64,000 nucleotides of DNA, from contig NC_081340.1 of the NCBI RefSeq assembly GCF_022539665.2, positions 744,001 through 808,000 on the forward strand, written 5' to 3'. Position 1 is the first letter of the stretch. Every line of letters begins with the position of its first letter. Both the position numbers and the translations under genes were made by a program. Shown here piece by piece: positions 22,977 through 34,913 of the stretch. Source of the DNA: Daphnia carinata. Lineage: Eukaryota; Arthropoda; Branchiopoda; Diplostraca; Daphniidae. The notes under the pieces were generated by a model that had not been told where the DNA came from, ran no database searches, and saw nothing but the letters and a program-made list of their open reading frames with translations.

Positions 22977-24726
22977 ACCCGGTGCTATGTGGGACGGCCC
23001 CAACCCGAAGGTAGACGAATCGAAACCTGAACAGCAGAAGAGTGAACGGCCATTACTTTCCGAAAACGATCTCAAGAAGAAACGTGGGAGGAGAAATGCG
23101 GCCCACACGAAGTTAACGACACAACTCAGAAAGGCAATGGAAGACCACAAGATGGGAGCCATCAGATTGAAGAAATTGCAGGTAGCAGCATGGCGTGACG
23201 AATTGGTTCGTATATACGACGAAGTCAGAGAAATTCACAACCAGTATGCAGTAAGTATATCCTGCCTGACTGAACAGCAACGTCAAGCATGTGATAAGTG
23301 GGAAGTAGACTTCGAAACAGACCACGTTAAATCATCAAATTCGCAAGTCACTTCGCCACTTCCTCAAATCAGTCCGTCAGCTCGATCGGTACATCAGCTT
23401 CGGACATCACATGTAGTACCACGTTATCTGAAAAGAGGCCTACCAACGTTAAACCAACCAGCCTCCTCCAACAATCAACTCAAAGGGAATTGGAGGCTGA
23501 TGCTCGGATGCTGAAGCTGGAATTAAAGTTGGAAAAGGCAAGGGCTCAGATGGGGGCAAACACAACTTCCGTCACAGAAACCCTCAATAACGCGTTAAAA
23601 AGCATGGGTGAGCAACTAAGTAAACTCATCGATAGCTCAAGAGCCACGTCCAACGATATCGCGACCAACAACACACTAGTAAGAGAAGCACATCGGACGT
23701 TGGACGGTTGACCAGATTGACACAGTCAAGGTGGAGTTGAACGCTAAAATCGAAGGTCTACGATCGGAAATGGACGAGATGAAAGCTCAACCTCGAACGA
23801 TCCAAGATCAGTGACCTCGCGAGCAATCACAAGTCTTACCAACCCGTCAAGACGTTTCCACGCTATCGCCCCTACGTACGATGGAAGACGCCGTCCGACA
23901 TCGCAGAACATTGGTCGCCGCCGATGCATCTCTACGAGACCCGCGGCGAGGGGCGATGGCCACGATGACGTCCAGTTGCGACCCTACGGATCACGACAAA
24001 GATGACTGGTCGGAACGTTCTCATACCCATAGTCATCGTCCTCACAGCAGCTGTTGCAGTCGTCTACAACCTCCAAACTGTTCGATAGTAACCCGAAGAA
24101 TTACGCGTGATTCAAGGCCAAATTCCAGGCCTTGTATGCATGAGTATGAAGTTTCTCCGGTACTTCTCTTCATGTTGGAGGAGCTGCTGAGCGAAGAGGT
24201 ACGAAATGAAATCGGTGAATGTCTGACCGATGGAACAATGTACGATGTGGTGTGGGAACGTTTGGACGCGGTCTACGGTCGCACTGAAATCATGGACCAG
24301 ACATACCTCGACGACCTTCTACAGGTCCCGCTAATGAAGGGCCTAGATGCTGCCGGCCTCAAGACTTTCGCAAACCGTCTTCATGGTGCGGTAGCCACGC
24401 TCTCCAAGTCGAAGTATGCCCATGAGCTACACAGCCGTACCACCTTGATGGCCCTGGAAGCAAAATTAACGCCTTACCTCAAAGATAAGTGGAACGAGAA
24501 ACAAAAAAAGACAGGAGTAGAACTGAAAGTTCTAGACTTAGACGACTGGGTAACGTTAAAATCCATGAGCAAGCAACATGGAAAAAATGTATTCGAGTCT
24601 TTACCCACGTCGACGTCCAAAGGTATAAAGTTCGACGAAAGGAAGCCCGTCAAGAGACCCAGCTTCCCACACACGACGACCATTGGATACGTATCGACGA
24701 CGGAAGGTTCGAATATAGCGGCGTAA
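22977..24726 (+). pseudogene. gag: BEL gag (copy A), broken
   Basis: Gag resumes after the inserted element with a charged region (KKRGRRNAAHTKLTTQLRKA) and a coiled-coil-like stretch at about 23490-23710. After frame changes comes the capsid-like segment at 24150-24726 (LLSEEVRNEIGECLTDGTMY, RLDAVYGRTEIM, YLKDKWNEKQKK). There are frameshifts near 23515, 23712 and between 23800 and 24130. The gag start codon lies left of the insertion, at 19613. Confidence 0.65.
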
Positions 24727-24741
24727 ACATCTTCAGCAACC

Positions 24742-27700
24742 ATGCCTCCAAGGAGCCGATCAACATCGGGGAAGATGCAAGCCGAGAAGACGGAACGGTG
24801 GAAATGCTTTGTATGTAACGGCAGGAGCCACCATCTCTCAACCTTCACCGTCTTCATGTCTCTCACGCCCACGAAAAGGGCTGAGAAAGTATTCAAGCCC
24901 GGAAGATGTCTGTTATGTCTTACGGGAAAACACGAACGCAAGGAGTGTCCCAGGGACGTTAGCTGTGCTATCACTGATTGTACTGGAACCCGTCATCACA
25001 CCTTGCTTCATGGATCCGAATTCACTCAATTGAGGAGGCTAGCGGATCCAACTGCTCCATCAGCGCCACTTTCGACAGCATTCCTTGGGACCTTGACCCA
25101 TTTGGAAACAGTAAAACGACGTGTACGTTTCAAGATCGTACCGGTTCGTGTTGGAGCTGGCAAAACGTGGGTCGACACTTTCGGTTTACTGGATACCGGA
25201 AGCGACACCACGCTGATTCGGAGCGACTTAGCAAAGAAGTTAGGACTCGTTGGGCCATCTAAGCGTATCAACGTTGTCTAGTATGACGGAGCCACGTCTA
25301 ACGTTACGGCTTCCGTAGTAAACTTCGCCTTAACATCTCGTGATGGTCAAAGCCAGTTTGAAGTCAAGCACGCTTACGCCGTCGACAATTTGAAGGTGAC
25401 GCCGAATTCGCCGATCGACCCTGGACAGTTGGATTCATGGACGCACCTACGTGGTATTGCCGTCCCGACCGTTCAAGAAGAGGACGTGACCGTGTTAATA
25501 GGAATCGACGTCGCAGAGCCCATGATCATGTAGCTTCCATCAAGCCGCCGGCTGGAACGACTGGGCCCATCTCCTTCAAGACGCCGTTTGGCTGGTGTTT
25601 GGGTGGACAAACGGGCCCGCCACAAGACGGACGCCCGTTCATCGCTCATCTGGCCACCGTGGAACGTCCCGAAGACCTAAATGAGCTGGTGAAGAAGTTT
25701 TGGCAACTTGAGGCCAGTGAATTAGAAATAGAACCACCCGTTCTACCATAGGAAGACTTACGTGGAAAACGCATCCTAGAATCTTCCGTAAAACGTATTG
25801 GTAACCAGTACCAAGTCGGCTTAATGTGGAAAGCCGACGACGTAAATCTCCCAAACAATCGGGCATCTGCATTGAAGAGGCTCTACGCCCTCGAACGACG
25901 TTTTCTTCGAGACGCGGAGTTTGCCCAAAGGTACGATGCAGTGGTCAAGGAGTACATCGGTTTAAAACATGCCCGACTCCTCACTTCTCAATAAGCCCGG
26001 ACGGAGACTAACAAGACGTGGTATCTACCGCACCACGGGGTCGTGAGCCCCTCCAGCTCATCGACCAAAATTCGCGTTGTATTCGATGGAGCTGCTGAGT
26101 TCGGTGGCACATCGATTAATCAAAAGCTGCTTCGGGGCTAACTTACTCGTTAGCTTGCTTGGTGTGCTCATCCGCTTCAGCCGCAAGCTCGTATCAGTCG
26201 GAGCGGACATTGAGAAAATGTTCCACCAAGTGAAAGTCCCGGAAGAAGACCAGGCTGCATTTCGGTTTCTCTACTGGACGCCTGGCAGTATTTCAGCTCC
26301 TTTAACGTACCAGATGACAGTTCACGTATTTGGAGCAATATCATCACGAACGAGCTGCATCTTCGCCCTCAACAAGACGGTCGATGACCACCGCAGCCAG
26401 TTTCCAGACGTAGCTGATAGCGTTCGACGTAATTTCTACGTCGACAATTATCTCGACTCCTTCGACTCCGAAGACGAGGTCATCCAACGGTCCCGCGAAA
26501 TGAAGTCCCTTCTCCAGTTAGGAGGTTTCAATTTTACAAAATGGACGTCATCATCGAGAACGGTGATCGCAGCGTTACGAGAATTCGTCCTCGCGTCACC
26601 AACACTGGATCTGGACTTGGAGAAACTCCCCGTCGAGAGAACTCTTGGAGTAACGTGGGGCAGCGAGCAAGATATGCTGACTTTCAAGATTCGGAAGCCG
26701 CCAAACAACGTGACCCTCACGAAGCGAGCCTTCCTAAGCATCATCTCTACCGTCTATGACCCGTTGGGACTTGTAGCACCAGTTATCTTCGTGATGAAGT
26801 CTTTGCTCCACGACATCTGGACTAACGAAGATCGGATCGGTTGGGACGACGTCATACCGGAAGCATTGAGTCAACGTTTCTACTGTTGGAACGACCATCT
26901 GGAAAATTTGGAGTCTCTGTCAGGGCCGAGATGTTTCCGTTTCAAACGAGGACGTTGGACTCAACAGTACCTTCACGTCTTCACGGATGCAAGCTCCAAA
27001 GGGTACGGAGCGGTAGCCTATTTCCGCACGGTATTCGAAGATTAGTCCATCAACGCGTCTTTCGTTATGTTGAAAACACAAGTCACGCCGGTGAAAGGTC
27101 TCACGATTCCACGTTTGGAGCTACAAGCTGCCGTAGAAGGTCTCAACATCGCCCTCACGATTTGCCGTGAACTAGAAATCGATTTGCGCCAAGTGACCTT
27201 CCACTCGGACTCACAAACGGTGTTGCAGTGGATACATTCCAAAACTTGTCGATTTGAAGTCTTCGTCAACAACTGCATTGGAAAAATACTCCGGAACACA
27301 GGTCGTCGACAATGGCGTCATGTTGCTGGAGACTTAAACCCAGCGGACCTCAGCAGTAGGGGTATCGACCCAAAGGGTGTCAACAAACTGGTACACTTTT
27401 ATCGCGGGCCATCTTTCCTGAATCTAGACCCCTCGGAGTGGTACACTTGGGAAGAGATCGCGGAGCCGGAAGAACGAGACGTAAACGTGATTCGTGTCTT
27501 GGCAGTCAAAATCGAAGATGAAAATCATGTCATCGATCGATGTGTCGCACGTTTTTTCAGTTTGTTGAGACTTCAACCAGGGCTGGCCTGGAGTAAAAGA
27601 TTTGCCAACAACGCCAGAGCGAAACTACGTGATGAAAAACCCATGGTCGGAGAGCTAACGGTAGAAGAAATGGTAACATCACTGACAAAATGCATTGTAC

Positions 27701-29084
27701 GTGAACAGGAATTGGCCTTTGCTGAAGAATTTCACGCCCTTCGCAAGACTCTGGAATGGCCAATCAGATCAAAACTTCGCACCTTCAAGCCTTTCTTGGA
27801 TGAAGTCGGACAGATGCGAATTGGCGGACGTATACTTCAAGTGCCGATCGACTATGCAGCTAAGCACCCCATACTTCTACCAGCATCTCAACCTTTAACA
27901 AAAAGGATAATTTGGGATCACCACGTAAGACACATGCACGTCAGGACAGAAAGATTGCTGACAGACCTACGTTCACGCTTTTGGATACTTTCCGGATGCA
28001 AAGTTGTAAAATCTGTCATCAACAACTGCTGGCCTTGCAAACAGACTTCGGCGAAACCTAGTCCTCCGTTGATGGCTTCACTACCAGTCCATCGTTTAAC
28101 ACCCCATCTGCCTGCGTTCACGTACACAGGAATCGACTACTTTGGACCCTTGACTGTACGAGTTGGTGGACGGGGACGAAGACATGAAAAACGTTGAGTC
28201 ACCCTATTCACGTGCTTCACCACAAGAGCAGTTCACCTGGAAGTGGCTAACGGGCTCAGTATGGAGGAGTTCTTACTCTGCCTCTCCTGTTTTGTTAGCC
28301 TACGCGGAAAACCGCAGGTCGTTTATAGCGACAATGGGACAAACTTTGTCGCCGCCGAGCACGAGTTGCGACAAGCCCTAGAAGAACTTGTTACCAAACA
28401 CCAACAACTTCAAACAGTAATGGGTTGTCAAGAAATATACTGGCATTTCTCTCCACCCCATGGACCAAACTTCGGTGGTGTTTGGGAAAGAATTGTACAA
28501 TCCTGTAAGCGGGCAATGAAAACCAGCATAGGTAATTGCCTAGTCACGGATCATGTGCTACGAACCGTAATCGCTGAAGTGGCAGCTTTATTAAGCGCTC
28601 GACCGTTAACTCATCTGAGTATGGATCCAGAAGACCCGGATCCATTAACGCCAAATCACTTTCTATACGGTGGAGCTCGGCCGTACTTGCCCCTACAATT
28701 GGCCGACGTGGAAGACATGAACGTACCCACAAGCAGTTTCTGCAAAGTCAAGCAATCCTCCAACACTTTTGGAATAGGTGGTTACGTGAATACGTTCCAC
28801 ACTTAACTGAAAGAAGAAAATGGCAAGAAAATAGGCCTAACGTGACCGTGGGAGACCTGTTGTTGGTAATTGAACCAAATACCTTGCGTGGGCAGTGGCC
28901 GATGGGAAATGTGCTTGAGGTCATTCCCAGCACCACGGGTAATGACGTTCGAGTTGTAAAGGTGAAGCTTAGCAACCATACAAAACCATGTATTCGGCCG
29001 GTGGCAAAATTGTGTATTATGGTTGCGGCAAATGAACAACAAGTTTACGCAAAAGAAGAAAAAAAGGAATCTTCCACAGCGTAA
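24742..29084 (+). pseudogene. pol: BEL pol (copy A): knuckles, protease, RT, RNase H, integrase
   Basis: Zinc-binding region at 24800-25010 (CFVCNGRSHHL, CLLCLTGKHERKEC, TGTRHHTLLH), then retropepsin LDTGSDTTLI (about 25189). RT follows at 26077-26760 with VGADIEKMFHQVKVPEEDQ and FYVDNYLDSFDS; the RT box reads YVDN rather than YVDD. RNase H: VFTDASSKGYGAVAYF and LELQAAVEGLNIA. Integrase: zinc-finger segment (HVRHMHVRTERLL...CWPCK), GIDYFGPLT, SDNGTNF, GVWERIVQSCKRA. C-terminal BEL domain to 29084 (LLLVIEPNTLRGQWPMGNV). Stops or frameshifts at about 25281, 25535, 25749, 25993, 27045, 28197 and 28806 show it is dead. Confidence 0.75.
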
Positions 29085-29109
29085 ACGTTCAAGTTCAGTA
29101 TTATAAAAT

Positions 29110-30130
29110 GTAAATACTGTTTATAATGGAGCTATGATTAATAGCTCCTCTCAAAACTCACAAATTTTAAATGTAAATTAAAGCAAGCAAGTAAATTCAC
29201 AATGTCAGCACTCAACTGTAAACAACGTAGGAAAATCGCAACTCAAACAGTGGGGGAGAAGTCACTAAGCTTAACGCCTCCTATATTCAAGTTCAAATAT
29301 AGGGCAAAGGGAAAAGTCAGGTCATTTGCTGTTTAGTACAAAAAAACCCCTGGAAACTGTTTAGCCTCCGATGTTAGCAGACGGCATTCAGTCGACCTAA
29401 CTTCGCCTAAGGGAAACGTGTTCCTGCTAAACCCTACGTCCAACGTTAAGTGCCATGGCGGAGTATCCACCTCAATCAGCCGCATCGGTAAAGGAAAAAC
29501 TAAAAGTGAGTCGTGAGAAGGAAGAGGAGTGCGCGACCAACCTCACCGAAACAATGGAAAAGCTCGAAAGTGCTAAAAGGGAGGCCGTCGAGAAAGTTTA
29601 TGGGTACCAGCGGGCCATCCTAGACATCGACAAGGAAATGAAAAACTTTCTGAGGATCTCGTCAACGTGCACGTCCACGTCCGAGCCGAGCGTGAGACTC
29701 TGATGAGCGGATATATCGGGTCTCTTTTACGCAAAGCTCGGGAGGCGGCGGCCGAAGCGCCGGTAGCCACTCCAGTCTCTACACTCGCACGTTCCACGTT
29801 CGTGGTCCCTCACCACACGCCCATCATTCTGTGCTGTTTAAAGTCACACGTGTTGGGACCGACCCCCTGCAGAAAGAAGACCACGGAGTGTGAGGAGTTC
29901 ATGCTCCTCACTAACCAGGATAAATTGGAACTCCACTTTGCCCAGCGACGGTGTTTTGGTTGTTTTGTTCCAACCGCCGTCGCCGGGCACACAAAGACAA
30001 CGGACTGTACCCATCCCCGACGTTGTACGTTGTGCAACACACGAGATCATCATCAGATCTTGTGTGCGCCAAAAAAAGACGTTCAACAACCTGCTCACTC
30101 ACTAAGGATTGCCCATCATTTCGTCCAGTT
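29110..30130 (+). pseudogene. Gag fragment of a different BEL/Pao family between pol and 3' LTR
   Basis: In copy B of this family pol is separated from the 3' LTR by under 200 bp, while here 1.1 kb intervenes. It holds a leader-like stretch, an ATG at 29455, a coiled-coil segment (EKLKVSREKEEECATNLTET) and, after a frameshift near 29690, a BEL-type zinc region (CFGCFVP, GHTKTTDC, CTLCNTRDHHQILC; 29950-30066). It does not match the gag of copy A and so appears to be a separate insertion or recombination product. Confidence 0.55.
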
Positions 30131-30245
30131 TTCAACTATTCAGCTGCTGGGAGAACTTCACATCCACTTTGGTTTTCTTTTGTGTGTTGCACCACGGAGT
30201 TTGTCTCTTTGTTGTTTTCTTTTGTTTCTTTTCTTAATTTGCACC

Positions 30246-30632
30246 TGTTCTCACGGTGGGGCCCGCTGTCACCTACGGTGCTTCCCTCGCGGGCAGGGCT
30301 GTAGGGGGCATGGGCCTACGCATTTATTGTTTGCCCATGTAATTTTTCTCTTTACCCCATTCTATGGAAAGGGCAGTATTGTTTTATGTTCGGACCCAGA
30401 CAGTCCTTTGTTCGTCTCGTTCTTGCCTCAAAGTTTTGCTCAGTCTCATTACTTTAAATTTAGACTCAGTTTTGTTTTCCCTCTTGTCTTTTCATCAAGC
30501 GTGTGGCCCTTTGTTCATTATCAATCCAGCAATAAAGCATTCCTTTGTTTTACATTATCTTAATTTTCATTCACCCTCATATATCATCCTACATCCTCTC
30601 TCTGTTGCTACTTTAGCACGGAGTCAGCAACA
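30246..30632 (+). repeat. BEL copy A 3' LTR
   Basis: Starts TGTTCTCACGG after TTTGCACC, ends GTCAGCAACA; 387 bp. The same borders (TGTTGTCACGG...GTCAGCAACA) are seen in copy B. Confidence 0.75.
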
Positions 30633-30742
30633 AATAAGGTAAAGCAACTTTGGTGAGTCTTCAGTCTTGCAATTACACTTAAGAGATACAAATAATTTTC
30701 TGGTAAATTTGAACATTGGTTTAGAACCACATCGTCGCCGAT

Positions 30743-31943
30743 TTGCTTCGTTTTAGCAAAGTTGACGAGGAGGGATTTAAACAGCTTATTGGAGGCTTGA
30801 ATGGACCGCTCGTAATCAGAACCTTCATGATTCAACGACTGAATAAGCAGTATGAACAAACCAAGAAAAATTTACGTTCTGAACTTTCGAAAGCCAGTTA
30901 TGTATCGAAAACAGCTGACTGTAGGACATCCCATCGCCGAAGATTCCTAGGAATGACAGTTCACTGGCTTCAAGAGAAGATTACTCGACAAAGCGCTTGC
31001 CTCGGAGTCCATCGAATATTCGGCTCGCATACGTACGATGTTTTAGCAAAAGCGATTTCGGACATGCACGCCGAGTTCAACATTTCAAAAAAGTAAATTT
31101 TACCATTACGGACAACGGTTCCAATTTTTTGAATGCGTTTAGAATGTTTCAAGAAGAAAAAAAAGGATCTGAAAGGGAAGCTTGCGATGAAGACCTATTC
31201 GATGAGAAGATGAGGCGTATATTGTGTACATCGAAATCGGAGAAATGTTGGAGCGTCATTTGGCGGAGAAATTTCTAGAAACATCTAACTCTGAAAGAGG
31301 AAACTCAACAGTTTCCAATGAAACAGAAGAAGCCAGAGATCACACCAATGAATTCGATATTGGATCAGACCAAGAAATCTGCGACGACTAGGAGCACATT
31401 CATATTCCACCACAAACGCGATGCACCTGCCACACACTGAACTTCATCGCCACCACGGATGTCGGGAAAATGTTTAACCACCAATTCGTAAAACTTCAAA
31501 AATCTCTGGATTTTAAGTTGCAAAGTATTTGGAACAAACAGCAGCGTAGTTCTCTGGCATCAGAATTTATCAAGTCTAAATAGGGCGAGCTTTTTGTGAT
31601 CAACAATGCTACCAGATGGAATAGCACCTATGATGGGTTGGTCGGATTGGGTCGGGGTGGGTTGGGTTGGATGAAAGTAGAAAATTTTATCGATGAAAAA
31701 GATGATGCGCTGAAAGATACGTCCGACCATTTAAAAATCCTTAAACTGACTGCTGTTGAAAACGAGTTCTTAAAAGAATTTGTTCGAGTGATGAAAGTCC
31801 TTGCACAAGCCCTAGATATTTTTCAAAACGAGGCAGATATTTCAATTGGATGTGTACTGCCCGTTATTACTTTATTGAAGGAATCGCTAACTGACATGGA
31901 AGAAAACAGAAGCATCTGGCATTCCATTCCTCTTGTTGCCTGA
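30743..31943 (+). pseudogene. hAT transposase, broken
   Basis: Blocks in the normal hAT order: KTADCRTSHRRRFLGMTVHW (30911), SHTYDVLAKAISDMHAEF (31024), FTITDNGSNFLNAF (31101), CTCHTLNFIAT (about 31422) and NATRWNSTYDGLVGL (31607), then a helical region ending near 31943 (ISIGCVLPVITLLKESL). Frame breaks occur at about 31096, 31278 and 31390, with a TAG at 31581. The N-terminal BED finger and the C-terminal dimerisation domain are missing. Confidence 0.65.
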
Positions 31944-32584
31944 TTATTGACAAGCAATAGTGCAAGATTTGATCATCCTTTCTGTAACAACCATTTCAGA
32001 TTGGTATCTCTATCTGGCCCTAATTTCAAACTTTCTTGGGTCCGAGCGAAGAAACAAAGCTAATTCATCACGCTCTTCTCAAGAACGAAGTTAACAGACG
32101 AGCTGCTGCCATAATAGAACAGTCACTTTTAAAGTATATTTCATTTCTTCTCTAGCATCTTTGAATAACTGTTTTTCAAACAGGAATGACAGTGGAGCTG
32201 ATAGTTCGTCCAATAAAAAACGATCAGTAGTACAACTTTTCTGAGTGCACTAAAGAAAAGAGCATCTACGGAAGTTAAAGCTAAAGAACGCTAAAGAACG
32301 AGGCATATCATTTTTTAAATGTTGGATGTGGGTCCCTTAAATCCTCTCTTAAGGACTTAGATCGTTTCCCAACCATTAAGAAAATTTTTGTGTAAGTATT
32401 TACTGAATAAGTTTTAACTTCGAAGTGTACTATTAACTATTAGCCCCTTGCGTTTTTGGTAACACTAATCATTTTTTGGGTATAAAAGAATTCAACAGTG
32501 CATCACATCCTCCGCTGCTTGCGAGCGCCTACCGGATTGGAGGCTCATCGTTCCCGTTGGAACAAGGTAAATGAAATAGAAGTA

Positions 32585-32735
32585 TTTCTAAGGAGAAATA
32601 GGACGAGGAGAAATAGGATTGATGCCATGGAGAAATAGGACTGTCCTAAAAGTTTTTAAAAGTTAGTCCTATTTCTCCCAGTCCTATTTCTCCAGTCCTA
32701 TTTCGTTTCAGTCCTATTTCACCGCCAATCACAAA
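32585..32735 (-). repeat. Iterated AAATAGGACTG terminus of the hAT relic
   Basis: Inverted counterpart of 15477-15655: GGAGAAATAGGAC-type units on the left half, and CAGTCCTATTTCTCC / CAGTCCTATTTC units on the right half. Confidence 0.65.
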
Positions 32736-32744
32736 AATTTCCAA

Positions 32745-33195
32745 AAATTATTTTAAAATTTCCCAAATACTGATTTTCAATCTAGTTTTATAGCCATAAC
32801 AAATTTTTTTTATCCCCGTAGCTAAAGGAACATGTGTTTTTACAAAAACATCACGTTTTACCAACATAAATACATTACTAAAACAAAATAACATATAAAC
32901 CCCAAAAACGACCAGTGTGATGAGCTTGAAAATATAATCACTTCTACAGTTGTAATACAAAAATACCTGCAATGAAAATAATTACCAGAAAAATTTTCAA
33001 GCTATAATAGAACACCTTTCCTACGACGAAGAAACAACTGTATTTTATTTGATTTTCCAGCTAAACCTAAAAAATATCAAGACCAACCCATATTTTTAGC
33101 TGCAATTCTCAGACTAACAGCCTGGAGAAAGAGGAAGAAACCAAATTTTATACATAGTTTTATAAATTCATTAATAATAATTCAAGTGAAACAGC
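32745..33195 (+). pseudogene. LINE 3' fragment
   Basis: The block PIFLAAILRLTAWRKRKKPN (about 33088-33147) parallels AIFLAANISLIIWKKGKKTN in the LINE at 16550-16610. Sequence similarity begins right at the hAT terminus (CAAAAATTTCCAAAAATTAT). Confidence 0.5.
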
Positions 33196-33960
33196 TCAAC
33201 CGCAATTGCGAAATCTATTTTATCCAGCAGCTTTTGAAAAAGTTTTAAAACTCTCTTGGTTGGTGTGGCGGTGTTCAGTTCATCCTTTTCATCCTTTTGT
33301 CCAGCGTGACATGGTAGAATCTAATACTCTCTTGAAGGCCGGAAGTCGACAAAGAGTATCGTGCTTTTTATCTCATTTTTACGGTGACAAATAGCTGATA
33401 TATCCATCCAGCAACTTAAGGAATGTGGATACCAACACAAGTTCCAGTATGTCGAGTGAAGGAACTGTTGAGTAAGGAAAGAACGGTATCAATGATACTT
33501 TACTCACAATCTCTTTGGGTACAGAAAAATTTCAAACCTCTGTTAAGCAAAAAGCCTTATCTGACATGGAATGACAAGAAGAGTGTGAACTAGCAATCCC
33601 TACACAAGGGAATACAGCAGAAGCTGTGCTCACTTCGCAACATCAGAATTTCATCGCATTCGACGAGTTTTTGAGCATGGTTGCATTGCCTCTGCCTAGC
33701 TTTGATGTATATGAAAGATGAAGAACAAAGTTGTACGCATTAAAAAGTGGGCCAGGCCAAGAAGGGAAAGATAAAAATCGTGGTGAGATCGAGGTTCGTG
33801 TTGCTTTTAACGTCAAGTCGGATTACTGCTGCACTTCTCGAAAAGGTGAAGCACAATGGTTCATTCGGCAACCTGTCCCATGCGGCACATAACATCGGTG
33901 GAAGTCTTATGAGCCTGATGGGAGTGAGGAGGTATCAGGAAATTAGCATCGTCTGTGGCT
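33196..33960. other. No recognisable gene
   Basis: Short open frames on the plus strand, for example at 33206-33394 and 33747-33962, look mildly protein-like but carry no motif I recognise. Confidence 0.35.
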
Positions 33961-34913
33961 AGTGTTGGCAACTATCTAAACCTCCTACCGATAAATCGAT
34001 ATTTTTAGATAGTTCTTAGATAGTCGCTGTATTGATACGTTCCAAATAGATTTCCCATTTAACAATAGATGGCGTCTAGTACAAATCAGAAAAAAAAGAA
34101 AAAATTTTATCTTTTTTACCTATGCCTAGATTTCAACTCCGACGCTACGTGTTACGAACGCCCGTCTTTATCCACACCGCTAAACCAGTGAAGAAAAAGT
34201 GTCACAGCGCAAGTATGGTTTTCGTTCGCGAGTATCGATACAAATATCATATTGAAATACAATATTTTTGTCGTCTGCTTTACGTTACAAGTCTTAACAG
34301 ATGGTTTCTAGTTATAAATATCAATGTTGCCTTAAGTAATAAAATAGATTTTCGTAAAATGTTTTATTATATATATATAAAATGTAGAAGAAAGTAATAA
34401 TTTACCATTGCTAAAAATATATTTAGCGTAAGCATCTTAAAATAGGTATTTAACATCCAAAAAACAATAGTTGTACATGTAGGATTCGAACTACTATCCT
34501 TCGTACCATGAGCGCTGTGTTAATCCACAACGCTAACTCATCTACAACTATATTTGTCATGCAATGAATCCATCATTTGCTGCCGAATATCGATACAAAT
34601 TTCAGATGAAACTCTAATTAACCGTCTTCTGTTTCATGCACTATGCTAAACAGAATACTATTTAGCTATTAAAATCAACTTTATTTCGAAATTGAATTTT
34701 CGAAAACTCTTATTATTTTTATTTTTAATTATTTTATTAGTACAGTACACGCCTCATTTAACAGTGAGTAGGAATTCCTAAATTGTTGTTACTCAGTACG
34801 TTTAAAATGTAAATTTATGACAGATTGTTGAAAAAAGGCCACAAAACAGGTTTGAACTCGAGTAATACGAGTCCCAGGCGCATTATTTATCAACAGCGTT
34901 CTTCTCCTATTAT
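33961..34913. mobile_element. Truncated tRNA-like-module element (short copy)
   Basis: Starts AGTGTTGGCAACTATCTAAA like the copy at 58751. Three antisense tRNA-like modules (34129-34190, 34481-34552, 34847-34910) are present. The first two are followed by TATCGATAC at 34233 and 34588, that is 104 and 107 bp after the module start. Similarity to the long copy stops at about 34913, before the third TATCGATA. Confidence 0.65.

Larger units (their letters stand above)
19000..30632 (+). mobile_element. BEL/Pao retrotransposon copy A, interrupted and decayed
   Basis: 5' LTR 19000-19367 (missing roughly its first 20 bp), tRNA-Phe primer site at 19370, gag start at 19613, an inserted 3.3 kb element, the rest of gag and pol to 29084, a foreign gag segment, and a 3' LTR at 30246-30632. 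The two LTRs are similar but visibly diverged, with many substitutions, so this is an old insertion. The same family recurs on the minus strand at 47924-58196. Confidence 0.75.
30640..32740 (+). mobile_element. hAT transposon relic
   Basis: A broken hAT transposase (30743-31943) is followed by about 600 bp of non-coding sequence and a terminal cluster of AAATAGGACTG motifs in both orientations (32585-32735). The left border lies just after the BEL LTR end. Confidence 0.6.

Noticed and set aside
23881-24130. Long plus-strand frame upstream of the BEL capsid segment as real gag
   Set aside because: Histidine- and arginine-rich translation in a different frame from flanking gag; best explained as a frameshifted stretch.
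31596-31943. A domesticated hAT-derived host gene
   Set aside because: Upstream and downstream blocks are broken by several stops and frameshifts, and no splice sites restore the frame.
34481-34552. Functional tRNA gene on the minus strand
   Set aside because: The T- and D-arm similarity is good, but I could not build a paired acceptor stem, and it recurs as one degenerate module of a repeat.
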